Of a stretch of 48,433 bases of DNA, positions 39,439-48,159 are shown in pieces. This DNA comes from a virus. The first letter of the stretch is position 1. Each line of letters opens with the position of its first letter. The notes under the pieces were generated by a model. It was not told where the DNA came from. It did not search any database and saw only the letters and a list, made by a program, of their open reading frames with translations. The position numbers and the translations under genes are program-made. The stretch is from the IMG/VR virus record IMGVR_UViG_3300033145_000111, positions 1 through 48,433 of that record; one strand, given 5' to 3'.

Positions 39439-40962
39439 TTACACAACTGCATTATAAAGGGCCAACCAGCGTGTTCCACTAGGAGTTCTAACCTTTACCC
39501 ACTCCTCAACATTAACAGGGGCACCACCCTGATGGTCATACCACATTTTAGCTGCTCCACTTGCAAATCCCACAAGGTCAAACAATGCAGCATCATCATC
39601 TACGTCAACTACCCCAGTAGCATCTCCACCATTGACTATACGGAGAAAGCTCAGAAGCGACCCAGATGGGTCTGAGGCTGCTCCATCAGACCATAACTCA
39701 GCCTGAATAGCAGCCATTGTTCCTGCCTGAGTTCCCTGATTTGCAATATGAAGCGTAGCCCTCATAGCAACTCCAAGACCAGTTACAGTCCCTGTAGCAC
39801 CAAAGTTTAGTGAAATATGTGCTCCATGAACAGTTCCACAAGCTACATCTTCAACAGTGCTAAAGATTCGAACAGCCTCACCACCTCCACCAGCACCAGT
39901 AAGATACTGACGTAGATACATACCTCTGTTGTCGCCTGAAGTAGCACCATTATCAAGATAGAATGACATAAACTTCATGTTGGCCACATCCTGAACTATT
40001 CTAGCAGCAGAAGTACCAGCTTTAATTAAGCCTCCGCCTGTATTCTCCCCTGATACACCAAATAAAAGAGCATTACCAGTAATATCTCCAGCTCCAATCA
40101 TTATACCAGTTACCATTGGGCTTTCAAGAGATATTCCATTAGTAATGATACCTGTAGTCAACATACGTAAGCCATAAGTAGCTACAGTATTAGCTCCTGT
40201 AAATGTAGTATCAAGAATCTTAATGTATTCATCAAGAAGAGTTCCAGCACCAAATTTCTCATGTTCGAGAACTAAGCATCTATATGCACCAGTAGGCTGT
40301 ACAGAGGTTTTGACTCGAATATGAGCACCATACATAGATTGAATTAATGTTGGGGTGCCTTCGGAATCAGCAGCAACCATAAGACCACGCATAATGGTTT
40401 CAACTGAAGCACCGTCCTTAGCTATAGCTTCACAATAAGCAGCATTAATAGTAGCTGTAAACAGATCAGCATAAGCAATGCCCTGAGCATGAACGCCATA
40501 GCAAGCAGGGCCAGACCCTGTGTCAGCTTTGTGACCTTCAGACCTAAACCTACCAGCAACAATCTCACCTGAAATTCCAGCTGCCTGAGTATAAGATCCT
40601 CTTGCACTAGCTTCAATCTCAATATCAGCAAAGGTCCTGCCCATCCACTTCAATCCATCAGAGTAGAACAACTGACCACCACCAGTTTCAGTTAATCTAA
40701 TATCGCCTTCCCACTGTTCACTGTCATCCTTATCTTGGATAACAATGTTATGAGTCATGTCAGCATCTCTGGCAATAATAGAATACCATCTACCTTTTGC
40801 TTCCACAACAGATGGAAGGGTTATAGTTAAGTCACCTAGAATATCACTTGAATCTGGACGCATGACATAGTCGCGAGTAGTCATCTGATAATCTGCAACA
40901 GGGGCTGCATACTTATCAGGCACCTCACGGTAATGCTGTTCGTTATTTTGCTCAAGTCCCAT
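39439..40962 (-). CDS. Head fibre or appendage structural protein
   Basis: A 507-residue protein with GGAGGTAA before the ATG at 40962. The N-terminal ~105 residues repeat the domain of 38624-38998 (YQMTTRDYVMRP, LPSVVEAKGRWYSI, FYSDGLKW). A long Gly/Ala/Thr-rich beta region follows, with repeated short phrases such as ATYGLRMLTTG. This suits a fibre with a virion-binding head. It lies between the scaffold-like and capsid genes, so a head-associated fibre is plausible. Confidence 0.7.
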   Translation of the reverse strand: MGLEQNNEQHYREVPDKYAAPVADYQMTTRDYVMRPDSSDILGDLTITLPSVVEAKGRWYSIIARDADMTHNIVIQDKDDSEQWEGDIRLTETGGGQLFYSDGLKWMGRTFADIEIEASARGSYTQAAGISGEIVAGRFRSEGHKADTGSGPACYGVHAQGIAYADLFTATINAAYCEAIAKDGASVETIMRGLMVAADSEGTPTLIQSMYGAHIRVKTSVQPTGAYRCLVLEHEKFGAGTLLDEYIKILDTTFTGANTVATYGLRMLTTGIITNGISLESPMVTGIMIGAGDITGNALLFGVSGENTGGGLIKAGTSAARIVQDVANMKFMSFYLDNGATSGDNRGMYLRQYLTGAGGGGEAVRIFSTVEDVACGTVHGAHISLNFGATGTVTGLGVAMRATLHIANQGTQAGTMAAIQAELWSDGAASDPSGSLLSFLRIVNGGDATGVVDVDDDAALFDLVGFASGAAKMWYDHQGGAPVNVEEWVKVRTPSGTRWLALYNAVV

Positions 40963-40969
40963 AGTTAAA

Positions 40970-41821
40970 TTACCTCCCTAGAGTTTGGCTCATCTCGTCT
41001 AGCTCATTGAGAAGAGCGTCTGTTTTTGGTTTAGTTGAACTGCTTCCAGCCTTACCTTTATTTCCATGAAGTTTTGGAGGAGTATTATTTTTAGCAGGAG
41101 TAGCTTTTACAGCCTCCTTCTTCAACTCAAGCCGAGTACGTACTTCTATAGCAACATCTCCAAGGATCTCAGTATATGTCTTATCAGGATTGTCGCTTTG
41201 AAGTTCCTCAAAGACTGCACCAACAACTTTCTTAAAAGGTTTAAGATCCTTGTTCTCGTCATAGAAGTCATCTTTGGCTTTTTTTAGGTTAGAGATAGTT
41301 ACAATGTTAGCTTTAACAATATCAGGAATTGTTCGCAAAACACCTTCACCTAATGTCTTACGAGTGTCATTAGCTGCCTGTAGATAGACCTTGTTTAATA
41401 GCTTGTTAAACTCAGTAGGGTCACGAGTAACCTCGTCGAGATCAAGATCACCAATAAAGTCTTGTTCAGTTAGTTCTGTCTCTACTACTGGATCTGGCTC
41501 AGGCTCAGCTTTTGGCTTAGGAACTTCTGCAAGTTTAGCTCGAAGAGACTCATTTTCTTCACGTAGTTCCTTTTCCTTCTCAGTCTCAGTAGGTTCAATA
41601 GGCTCCACTGGTTCTACAGGCTCTATAGGCTCTATAGGTTCAACTGGCTCCACAGGGTCATCTGGATCTACCGAATCTACCGGATCTATTGGCTCCACAG
41701 GTTCGACAGGTTCAATAGGGTCATCAACTGGATCATCAACTGGCTCCTCCAACCCTTCGCTAAAAGATTTATTCATCATCTCCACATCAGTCTGTATTTC
41801 CTCTTTCACTTCATCTCCCAT
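40970..41821 (-). CDS. Probable scaffolding protein with acidic EPVEP repeats
   Basis: A 283-residue, strongly acidic and helical protein. Residues about 25-80 consist of tandem EPVEP/EPIEP/DPVD units, likely rigid and extended. A coiled segment with EKEKELREENESLRAKL follows, and a Lys-rich C-terminus (KLHGNKGKAGSSSTKPK) ends in a short helix. An acidic helical body with a basic C-terminal capsid-binding tail, between portal and capsid genes, is the scaffold layout. GGAGG precedes the ATG at 41821. Confidence 0.75.
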   Translation of the reverse strand: MGDEVKEEIQTDVEMMNKSFSEGLEEPVDDPVDDPIEPVEPVEPIDPVDSVDPDDPVEPVEPIEPIEPVEPVEPIEPTETEKEKELREENESLRAKLAEVPKPKAEPEPDPVVETELTEQDFIGDLDLDEVTRDPTEFNKLLNKVYLQAANDTRKTLGEGVLRTIPDIVKANIVTISNLKKAKDDFYDENKDLKPFKKVVGAVFEELQSDNPDKTYTEILGDVAIEVRTRLELKKEAVKATPAKNNTPPKLHGNKGKAGSSSTKPKTDALLNELDEMSQTLGR

Positions 41822-41834
41822 TTTGCTAACCTCC

Positions 41835-41859
41835 AGTATGTTTAATTTTTAAACGGACT
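41835..41859. repeat. 25-bp dyad repeat, copy 19
   Basis: Half-sites AGTATGTTTAAT and TTTAAACGGACT. Upstream of the scaffold-like gene (41821). Confidence 0.87.
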
Positions 41860-42319
41860 ATTTCACGGACGTAGTTCTAAATAGCTCCTTCCAGTATCCG
41901 TGAACAGCTGCTCCATCTCCATCTACATTAACCACAGCAAGTACATCATCTTGCTCTGGTACATAGTCTGATAATGCAGGTAGGTGATTAAGATAGAATT
42001 TTCCGTCAGCCTTAGCACCATCTGTTATGTCTACATTAGCATCCTGGAAAACAAATACTTTTACCTGCCCTTCACTTCCACCAAGCATAGTTGCAATAAC
42101 TACTGCAGCAGCTCCTGAGACCTTAACTATCTCAAATCCATAAGATCCAACATCTGAACCTATAGTTAATGAAGTTACTCCGAGAGCGATTTCTAGCTCA
42201 GTAATACCTACATTTCCAGACCCTGAGACGGAGTTTATAGCTACTCGATTAGCCCTAATATATGCAGGTATTTCACTATTTAATACTTGATCAGTCGGCT
42301 GATTTGCGTTCAAGGTCAT
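41858..42319 (-). CDS. Hypothetical virion protein, beta-rich
   Basis: A 153-residue protein with GGAGGATAAA before the ATG at 42319, overlapping the end of the previous gene by 29 bases. It is Val/Gly/Ala-rich with strand patterns throughout. It lies between portal and scaffold genes. A dyad copy overlaps its last base. Not recognised. Confidence 0.6.
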   Translation of the reverse strand: MTLNANQPTDQVLNSEIPAYIRANRVAINSVSGSGNVGITELEIALGVTSLTIGSDVGSYGFEIVKVSGAAAVVIATMLGGSEGQVKVFVFQDANVDITDGAKADGKFYLNHLPALSDYVPEQDDVLAVVNVDGDGAAVHGYWKELFRTTSVK

Positions 42320-42599
42320 CTTTTTTATCCTCCAGAATCTGTAAGAATATTTCAGGTAAGCTTAGAAAATAATTAACAGCTTTTCTTCTACCTTTAATGT
42401 CGCCTAAGTGAATTAATGTTTCAGATGAGTTAGGGACTATTTTATGTCCCTCATCGTCTACATGAGGTTCACCTACTATATCATACTCAAGTTGAGATCG
42501 TCTGGCTAGTTCTTTAAGCTCATGCTTAATATCAAGCCAGAGCATTGAGTCTTTGAATTCCTCTACTTGTGATTTAGTAGATCTTATAATCTCATCCAT
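42291..42599 (-). CDS. Small helical protein after portal
   Basis: A 102-residue, charged helical protein. The ATG at 42599 overlaps the portal stop (TAATG). A conserved-looking centre, VDDEGHKIVPNSSETLIHLGDIKGRRKAV, is flanked by coiled segments. Function unknown; position suggests a head-assembly helper. Confidence 0.62.
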   Translation of the reverse strand: MDEIIRSTKSQVEEFKDSMLWLDIKHELKELARRSQLEYDIVGEPHVDDEGHKIVPNSSETLIHLGDIKGRRKAVNYFLSLPEIFLQILEDKKDDLERKSAD

Positions 42600-44557
42600 T
42601 ATTCAGTCCCCACTGGTACTAAGTTTCCTTTACCTACTTGGTCTACAACCTGATCATCAGGCACTACTGTACTTTGAACTTGGTTAAGGTTACGTTTAAA
42701 GTCTTCTACATTCTTTGCTCCTAGCTGCTGTGCTATATAGGTGAATATTCTAAATACATCAAATTCTTGTCTTAGAGTGGGATCAGCAGAGATTATCTTC
42801 CATAACTCAATCCATGACTGAGAGAAATTCCCTCCTGGAATTGATCCGTCCCTTACAATAAGATCAGTGCTTACTGCTAGATCATATGGAGAAGCCTTGA
42901 CTCTGGTGCTATCCTCACCAAAGATTTTCTTAAGCTGACTTGCATACCTGCCTACAATCTTCACATATGTATCTTGAGTCATGTATTGCTGAGTATGGAC
43001 AGCAAACATAGTACCTATGTCCTGCATGTATTGCATACCTATTATCATAGCTACACGCTGCAAGCGGCTGATTGCACTGCCTCGTGTGCCTTGGAACTCA
43101 GCACCAGTTAATCGCTCAGGACCGCCCTGCCTAAGGGCTCCCTGCATAGATTGATCAGCCCCACTTATACGATCCATCCACTGGGTTATGTAGGCAGAGT
43201 CTTGAATGTTAGCTCTGGTAATATCTTGGACCATAAGTTGCTGTACAACTTTATCAACTCCACGTCCCCAAGCAGGGCGTCTTAACCTTATGAGTTTCCC
43301 TGCTTTGTCTGGATCTTTTAAATCATTCATGTTTACAAGGTAAGGATCAACTATCAGCATATCATTGATAGACTTTCTTACATTAGTTATATGCGAATTA
43401 AAGAGGAAGTCTAGCGTATGCTGCAGACCGTATAATACCTCCATGCGTCCAATAGGTGTAATTGAGTAGCCGTCAAATTCTGGTGATGCTACACTAATAG
43501 GATACATTCCGTGATTATGGTCTGCTTTCTCACATGCTATTATTACATCATCTGCAGCTAGTTCAAAGAACCACTTCTCAGGCCTTTCATAGTTTGATAA
43601 TCCCCAGTCTTTTGGAATTAAGTTAATATACATCTTGATAGTATCTACGGGATTTGTAGAGTTAGTCATTAACCTATTTAAGTCACTTGGACCACCTATT
43701 CTTTTCTCCCTGTCACTCTGATCAAGTGCAAAGGTAGACCTTTTGTCTTTCTTTGTCTTTAGATACTTAACATTGAATAAGGAAGAATTAGGCTCACCTT
43801 CCTCACTTAGTAGATTCATATAGTTATCACGATCTACCCAGCCTACGAACTCACCTTTCTGAACATCTATACTGGACACAGACGGATCAGGAAGCCACAT
43901 GTAAGGGTCTATATTGGTTAGGTTATTACCTTCAAACAGTAAAGAATGAACCATGTTTACAGAATTAGAAGTACTATCACCAAGTTCAGACTGCGTAATT
44001 ATAGATGATTTAATAGGCTTACGTCCATAAAGGGTACTCCATCCTGGGAGTGCTACACCTATACCATAACCTAAGCAGTCACGTAAGGAAGTATGAACAT
44101 TTAAGGGTACCTTGTTCTTAATACAGTGAAGTCTAATAACCAACTCCATTAACATAGCTCCCTCAGTATCATCGTCTTCTACACCTTCATATTGAAACAT
44201 AGGGTCTTGAAAGAAAGCCATTGTTAGGTAAGTTAGCAAAGCCTCAAGCATTGAGTAGCTGTAGGGGAAGACTACAGACACAGGCTTAGAAGAGTCTTTT
44301 TTCTTCAGTTTTTCCTCGTGGTCTTTGAGTGGAATGTAAGCTGTTAGGGTCTTATCTATTTCACGCCAGGAGTCAAAACGCTTAGATATTTCATTTCTTG
44401 ATTCCTGAGCACGTTGCCAGATTTTGCTTCGCAGCTTGTTATGAAAATCACTTCCGGGTTTTAGATCTAACCCATCAGGATATTCATAGTTATGATCTTT
44501 ATTATCATATATTTTATTCTTCCACCCTGTAGGTTCTCCACGAACTATATAAGGCAT
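42599..44557 (-). CDS. Portal protein
   Basis: A 652-residue protein. An N-terminal helical wing (KIWQRAQESRNEISKRFDSW), a beta/helical body with SLRDCLGYGIGVALPGW, and the long helical segment near 440-540 (SAYITQWMDRISGADQSM; GGPERLTGAEFQGTRG) are typical of large portals in SU10/podovirus-like phages. Twelve copies would form the DNA channel at one capsid vertex. Length and place before the scaffold and capsid genes agree. Confidence 0.85.
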   Translation of the reverse strand: MPYIVRGEPTGWKNKIYDNKDHNYEYPDGLDLKPGSDFHNKLRSKIWQRAQESRNEISKRFDSWREIDKTLTAYIPLKDHEEKLKKKDSSKPVSVVFPYSYSMLEALLTYLTMAFFQDPMFQYEGVEDDDTEGAMLMELVIRLHCIKNKVPLNVHTSLRDCLGYGIGVALPGWSTLYGRKPIKSSIITQSELGDSTSNSVNMVHSLLFEGNNLTNIDPYMWLPDPSVSSIDVQKGEFVGWVDRDNYMNLLSEEGEPNSSLFNVKYLKTKKDKRSTFALDQSDREKRIGGPSDLNRLMTNSTNPVDTIKMYINLIPKDWGLSNYERPEKWFFELAADDVIIACEKADHNHGMYPISVASPEFDGYSITPIGRMEVLYGLQHTLDFLFNSHITNVRKSINDMLIVDPYLVNMNDLKDPDKAGKLIRLRRPAWGRGVDKVVQQLMVQDITRANIQDSAYITQWMDRISGADQSMQGALRQGGPERLTGAEFQGTRGSAISRLQRVAMIIGMQYMQDIGTMFAVHTQQYMTQDTYVKIVGRYASQLKKIFGEDSTRVKASPYDLAVSTDLIVRDGSIPGGNFSQSWIELWKIISADPTLRQEFDVFRIFTYIAQQLGAKNVEDFKRNLNQVQSTVVPDDQVVDQVGKGNLVPVGTE

Positions 44558-44565
44558 CTTAACTC

Positions 44566-45219
44566 CTAATTCTTATATTCCATATAGGCTTGGTATAGGT
44601 CAAATATATTAGCTACGTCAGCACTTGCCCATTCAACAGTTAAAGTCACATCCATGTTTGCTGTAGTGTTTACATTAACAACTGCAATTATCTCAAGCTC
44701 TGTAGTATCTACTTGTGCATGCATATGCATTGCTCTTGGATCAGCAATACCTCCAATAGCCCTCTGTGTAGCATTTGCATCTATATGCCAATAAGCATTT
44801 GTCATGCCTCCAGCAACAGGGCTTAGTGTAGCTTTTGTTACTCCACCTACTTTAATTCTCAATGTAACTCGATGAGCTGGTGCAGCCCCAGCATTACTTA
44901 CAACACCATCTGCGTGAAACTTAAATACATTTCCTACAGCCAGACTACCAGCATCCATAGTGGCCGTCCAGATAGTTGTTTCAACTCCAAGGGCTGTATT
45001 CTCAGCTGTGACAGTTGTTTCAACTACATCACTTGTTCTATCAATAGATCTCTGATGAGCTATGTTAGTAATATAAAAACGACTGTCTGCAAACTCTATA
45101 TTACCAGTCTCCGGGATAGAACGAAGAATTGTAGATAAAAGTTTCAAATCTAATACAGATAAAGACCCATCTTCGTTAAGTCTAGGATACATATGTCCTG
45201 GAATTATTCTCTTTCCCAT
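44566..45219 (-). CDS. Tail appendage protein, beta-sandwich type
   Basis: A 217-residue protein. A short helical N-terminus leads into a strand-rich domain (TTIWTATMDAGSLAVGN, RVTLRIKVGGVTKATL) of the kind found at fibre tips or as carbohydrate-binding modules. It follows directly after the 45219-45605 gene. Role inferred. Confidence 0.62.
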   Translation of the reverse strand: MGKRIIPGHMYPRLNEDGSLSVLDLKLLSTILRSIPETGNIEFADSRFYITNIAHQRSIDRTSDVVETTVTAENTALGVETTIWTATMDAGSLAVGNVFKFHADGVVSNAGAAPAHRVTLRIKVGGVTKATLSPVAGGMTNAYWHIDANATQRAIGGIADPRAMHMHAQVDTTELEIIAVVNVNTTANMDVTLTVEWASADVANIFDLYQAYMEYKN

Positions 45220-45605
45220 TATGCTAAGAACCCAAATACGTCAATAGTTGCAGTGCAAGCTGCATTTGATCCAGTGTTTACATAGATGCCAAACACAGAA
45301 GTTGCAGCACAGTCTGTGTATTTAGTAACGTCAGCACCTTTAATTTCCATAAAGTCAGTGGCTAGTGTAGTCATACTTGAGAGATCAATGGTCTGTCTCC
45401 ATGTGTCGCAAAGAGCTCCAGTACCAAAGTCATAGTCTGTACCTCCAGTCATTGAGGCAGAAGGTTCCCTGATGACTACAGCTGTTGGATAGAATGTTTT
45501 TCCATCTGGGACAGTAAAGAGATCAGTCTTTGCTGCAGCAGTTTTCATATCTACTCCAGCAACTGAGGCTACTTTAGTTATTGCATTTTCTTTTAAATAA
45601 GGCAT
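45219..45605 (-). CDS. Small beta-structured virion protein
   Basis: A 128-residue protein with the phrase TDLFTVPDGKTFYPTAVVIR seen in small fibre-associated phage proteins. It is Thr/Ala-rich, with a C-terminal strand pair. The ribosome site is weak (GGA), so translation may depend on the gene before it. Adjacent genes overlap by one base. Confidence 0.6.
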   Translation of the reverse strand: MPYLKENAITKVASVAGVDMKTAAAKTDLFTVPDGKTFYPTAVVIREPSASMTGGTDYDFGTGALCDTWRQTIDLSSMTTLATDFMEIKGADVTKYTDCAATSVFGIYVNTGSNAACTATIDVFGFLA

Positions 45606-45613
45606 ATTAAGTC

Positions 45614-45847
45614 CTATATATAAACTACATCACCATCAAAGCAAATTACATTACCTTCAAATGTAACTATGGTACCAATAAAAGCTGCAAATAGTTCCCC
45701 TAAATCATTTAATCGCAAGACGTCATTTCCATCTATAGGAGTCCCACATTTGATAGGGGCTAATGTTTCAATAGCAGAATCATAATCTCCATCATCATAC
45801 TGATGAATGTTTATTAGACTGCCTATTCTTATCTGTACTGTTGCCAT
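45614..45847 (-). CDS. Small virion-region protein with no visible ribosome site
   Basis: A 77-residue acidic beta protein (MATVQIRIGSL start). The ATG at 45847 directly abuts a 25-bp dyad copy (45848-45872), and no Shine-Dalgarno sequence is present. Either the start is wrong or initiation is unusual. Contents suggest a small OB- or SH3-like domain. Not recognised. Confidence 0.5.
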   Translation of the reverse strand: MATVQIRIGSLINIHQYDDGDYDSAIETLAPIKCGTPIDGNDVLRLNDLGELFAAFIGTIVTFEGNVICFDGDVVYI

Positions 45848-45872
45848 AGTTTGTTTAAATTTTAAACGGTCT
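45848..45872. repeat. 25-bp dyad repeat, copy 20
   Basis: Half-sites AGTTTGTTTAAA and TTTAAACGGTCT. Directly abuts the ATG of the leftward gene at 45847. Confidence 0.88.
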
Positions 45873-45890
45873 GTTTGTTTATAATTATTT

Positions 45891-47393
45891 CTATTCTCCC
45901 GTTATTGTCCCTGTTCCCCCGCCTGTTATGCTACCGCCCCCACCTGTTGGACCTACCCCAGAGATTGACTTGTCGGAGGCTGATTGGCCTACGCCTTGAA
46001 GGGGGTGTTTGTACTCATAGGCTACATATCCATAGTAAGCATTTTCTACATCAGCGGTGAATGTCATGGTTCCTTCATTTGCATAAGGGTCTCCGTCTGT
46101 GGGGTGAGTTCCAGCAGCACCGTTTGCAGAGGTAAAAGTCTCAATCCCAAGCGTTTCTCCGTCTCCTATAGTTGATGGTTCGTGCATAAAGAAATCACGA
46201 TTTACCTTAATAAAAGCATCTTCCTCATCAAGATCGTAAGTCCCAATACCCACACCAGTACAGTTAGTGAATGGAGTTCCTGATCCTGTGCAATCATCGT
46301 TACTTGGCAACACAACTACATCGTCTACATCCGCAGCTACGCCCTGTATGGTATTGCCCCAAAAGAATGAGTTATGTATCTGATCTTCCGCTGGCCAAGC
46401 AGTTCTGAGAGGGTCCCATCCACTTAATACAGTGTATTCTTCTTCTCTCAGATATATTCTTGGAGTTCCAATAACTGAGGTTATGCTATTATTCCAGACA
46501 AGACACGCCCCACCACGCAACTGACATAAAAAATCAAGCCTGTATCCATGCATGGTGTTCTCATATATTTCGATAACCGAAGGACTTCTTCTCGCACCAT
46601 CTCCAGATTCCCAATATCCGTAAGTAGGAGTCCCGCCAGCATTTGCACTTCCATGAAGCATAATCATAGCTGCTGTTCCACCTTGATAAGCTATGTCATC
46701 AGTATCTAACGTGTTATGCCTTATAACTATTTTCCCGCCATTATATGCGCTGATTTGTTGTTGAGTAATTTCCCCAGGATAGTCGGCATTAAGAATAAAA
46801 TCATTATCCTCGATAAATAAAGCATTTGCCGTTCCAGCAGCCATTGAAGCCCATGAAGATAAAGCTTGAGCATTAGTGCCAGCCGTAAATTCAATGGCTG
46901 TACGAGCATTATAGAACGTATTATTATCTATAACACCATAAGACCCACCGACCGAAATACACTTTGCAAAGAAGTGAAAATCATTATTGTCTATACGAAG
47001 ATAGGTTAAGGCCATATTGGAACTATCAACATTAATGGCCTTTGCCGTTCCCTGGTCATTTCCTTGAAATATAAACCCCGTAATCTGCATGGTGTTGGTA
47101 TTATCTGTGAAGTTGGTTATATTAAAGAAACCATTTGTCAATGTTCCATTCTCAGTTAATGTAGTTCCCCCACCAGTAATAATAACGGCTTTCCCAACAG
47201 TTGCTTCCGCTGTCCATGTAGCATCGTTACCGTCAAACAGAATCGTATCACCAGAGGAAGCAGCAGCAAGGGCAGACTCAAAGTTGGTAATTGACATGGT
47301 GGTGTCGCCATAGTCAACGACATTAAAAGAAGCTGCAAGAGCAGAAGGCGCAAAGTACAACCAAAAGAATAAGGTAAATAGAATTTGCTTCAT
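45891..47393 (-). CDS. Parallel beta-helix protein with signal peptide (spike/depolymerase type)
   Basis: A 500-residue protein. Residues 1-20 form a Sec signal (K2, an aromatic/Leu core, SALA). From about 30 the sequence is a right-handed beta-helix of the pectate-lyase/NosD type: repeated DNNDFHFF, VIDNNTFYNA, FIEDNDF, VIRHNTLD rungs. A Gly-rich tail (GPTGGGGSITGGGTG) ends it. Such folds bind or cut polysaccharide. With 47396-48157 and the fibre at 1196, it makes a run of three secreted-type proteins. Confidence 0.8.
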   Translation of the reverse strand: MKQILFTLFFWLYFAPSALAASFNVVDYGDTTMSITNFESALAAASSGDTILFDGNDATWTAEATVGKAVIITGGGTTLTENGTLTNGFFNITNFTDNTNTMQITGFIFQGNDQGTAKAINVDSSNMALTYLRIDNNDFHFFAKCISVGGSYGVIDNNTFYNARTAIEFTAGTNAQALSSWASMAAGTANALFIEDNDFILNADYPGEITQQQISAYNGGKIVIRHNTLDTDDIAYQGGTAAMIMLHGSANAGGTPTYGYWESGDGARRSPSVIEIYENTMHGYRLDFLCQLRGGACLVWNNSITSVIGTPRIYLREEEYTVLSGWDPLRTAWPAEDQIHNSFFWGNTIQGVAADVDDVVVLPSNDDCTGSGTPFTNCTGVGIGTYDLDEEDAFIKVNRDFFMHEPSTIGDGETLGIETFTSANGAAGTHPTDGDPYANEGTMTFTADVENAYYGYVAYEYKHPLQGVGQSASDKSISGVGPTGGGGSITGGGTGTITGE

Positions 47394-47395
47394 TA

Positions 47396-48157
47396 TTAAT
47401 ACCCACTTGTTGCATAAGAAGTAAAATTATCCAGATAACAAGAAATAGTGTCTTGATTCGCCGTTCCGATCCGCAATTCTGTAAAAGCTGTATCTACTAA
47501 ACCAAGATCATCGTCCTGCTCTTCAGTAACACAGTTAGATACGCCATCAGCATCACAGATTTTTATATAATGATCGTTGCCATCCACGCCGTATTTCCAT
47601 CCATATTCTACATAAATCCACTCATCCTCAATCCTGTTAGAATCAACCAGCAAGGTGTCAATTGTACCGGCCCCACTGTAAACACCATAAAAATCAATCG
47701 CAGCAGAGTTTATTACCATCTGTATTTCAATGTAATCATCTGCGTCTCCTACGGCTGAAAAGACGGATTCGTCAGCATCAAACGTATCTATATAAACATA
47801 GAAAATCACCTTTCCTTCTGCAGCCGTTATTAAATCACCGCTTGACACAGTAAACGAATAATACTCATTATCTGCGTTGAATAAAGCAGAGGTAGATCCA
47901 TCTTGTTTTTGAGTTGCTGACAATTCAATAGATGCATTTGCTGTAGCAGTTATATCTCCCCCGGAATCCACACAACCACATGGAGTTCCTAATGTGAGAT
48001 CCACATTTTCCATATGCCAGGAGAATTTCAAATCACCTGAGCAGTCATCACAACTACCACCGCTTGGCACCCCTCCACTAATCCCTACCACACCCCAAGC
48101 ATAGGCCAGAGCAGGAATAAAAACCAAAAGTAAAAGTAAAGATATTTTCTTTCTCAT
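47396..48157 (-). CDS. Concanavalin/LamG-like protein with signal peptide
   Basis: The ATG at 48157 (GGGAGC seven bases up) is preferred over 48178. It gives 253 residues with a clear signal peptide (RKK, a Leu run, AYA). After CDDCSG it contains LKFSWHMENVDL, EYYSFTV, GKVIFYVYID, IEIQMVI and CYLDNFTS, a jelly-roll order typical of LamG/concanavalin-like carbohydrate-binding domains. Two N-terminal Cys clusters could form disulfides after export. It lies between two other signal-bearing genes. Confidence 0.76.
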   Translation of the reverse strand: MRKKISLLLLLVFIPALAYAWGVVGISGGVPSGGSCDDCSGDLKFSWHMENVDLTLGTPCGCVDSGGDITATANASIELSATQKQDGSTSALFNADNEYYSFTVSSGDLITAAEGKVIFYVYIDTFDADESVFSAVGDADDYIEIQMVINSAAIDFYGVYSGAGTIDTLLVDSNRIEDEWIYVEYGWKYGVDGNDHYIKICDADGVSNCVTEEQDDDLGLVDTAFTELRIGTANQDTISCYLDNFTSYATSGY

Positions 48158-48159
48158 AG

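Noticed and set aside
41391-41852. A 153-codon rightward frame rich in Ser, Thr and Gly
   Set aside because: It is the antisense shadow of the EPVEP repeat region of the scaffold-like gene and has no ribosome site.
1166-45872. CRISPR array
   Set aside because: The repeats are kilobases apart rather than 25-75 bases apart, and no cas genes other than a phage-type Cas4-like nuclease are present.
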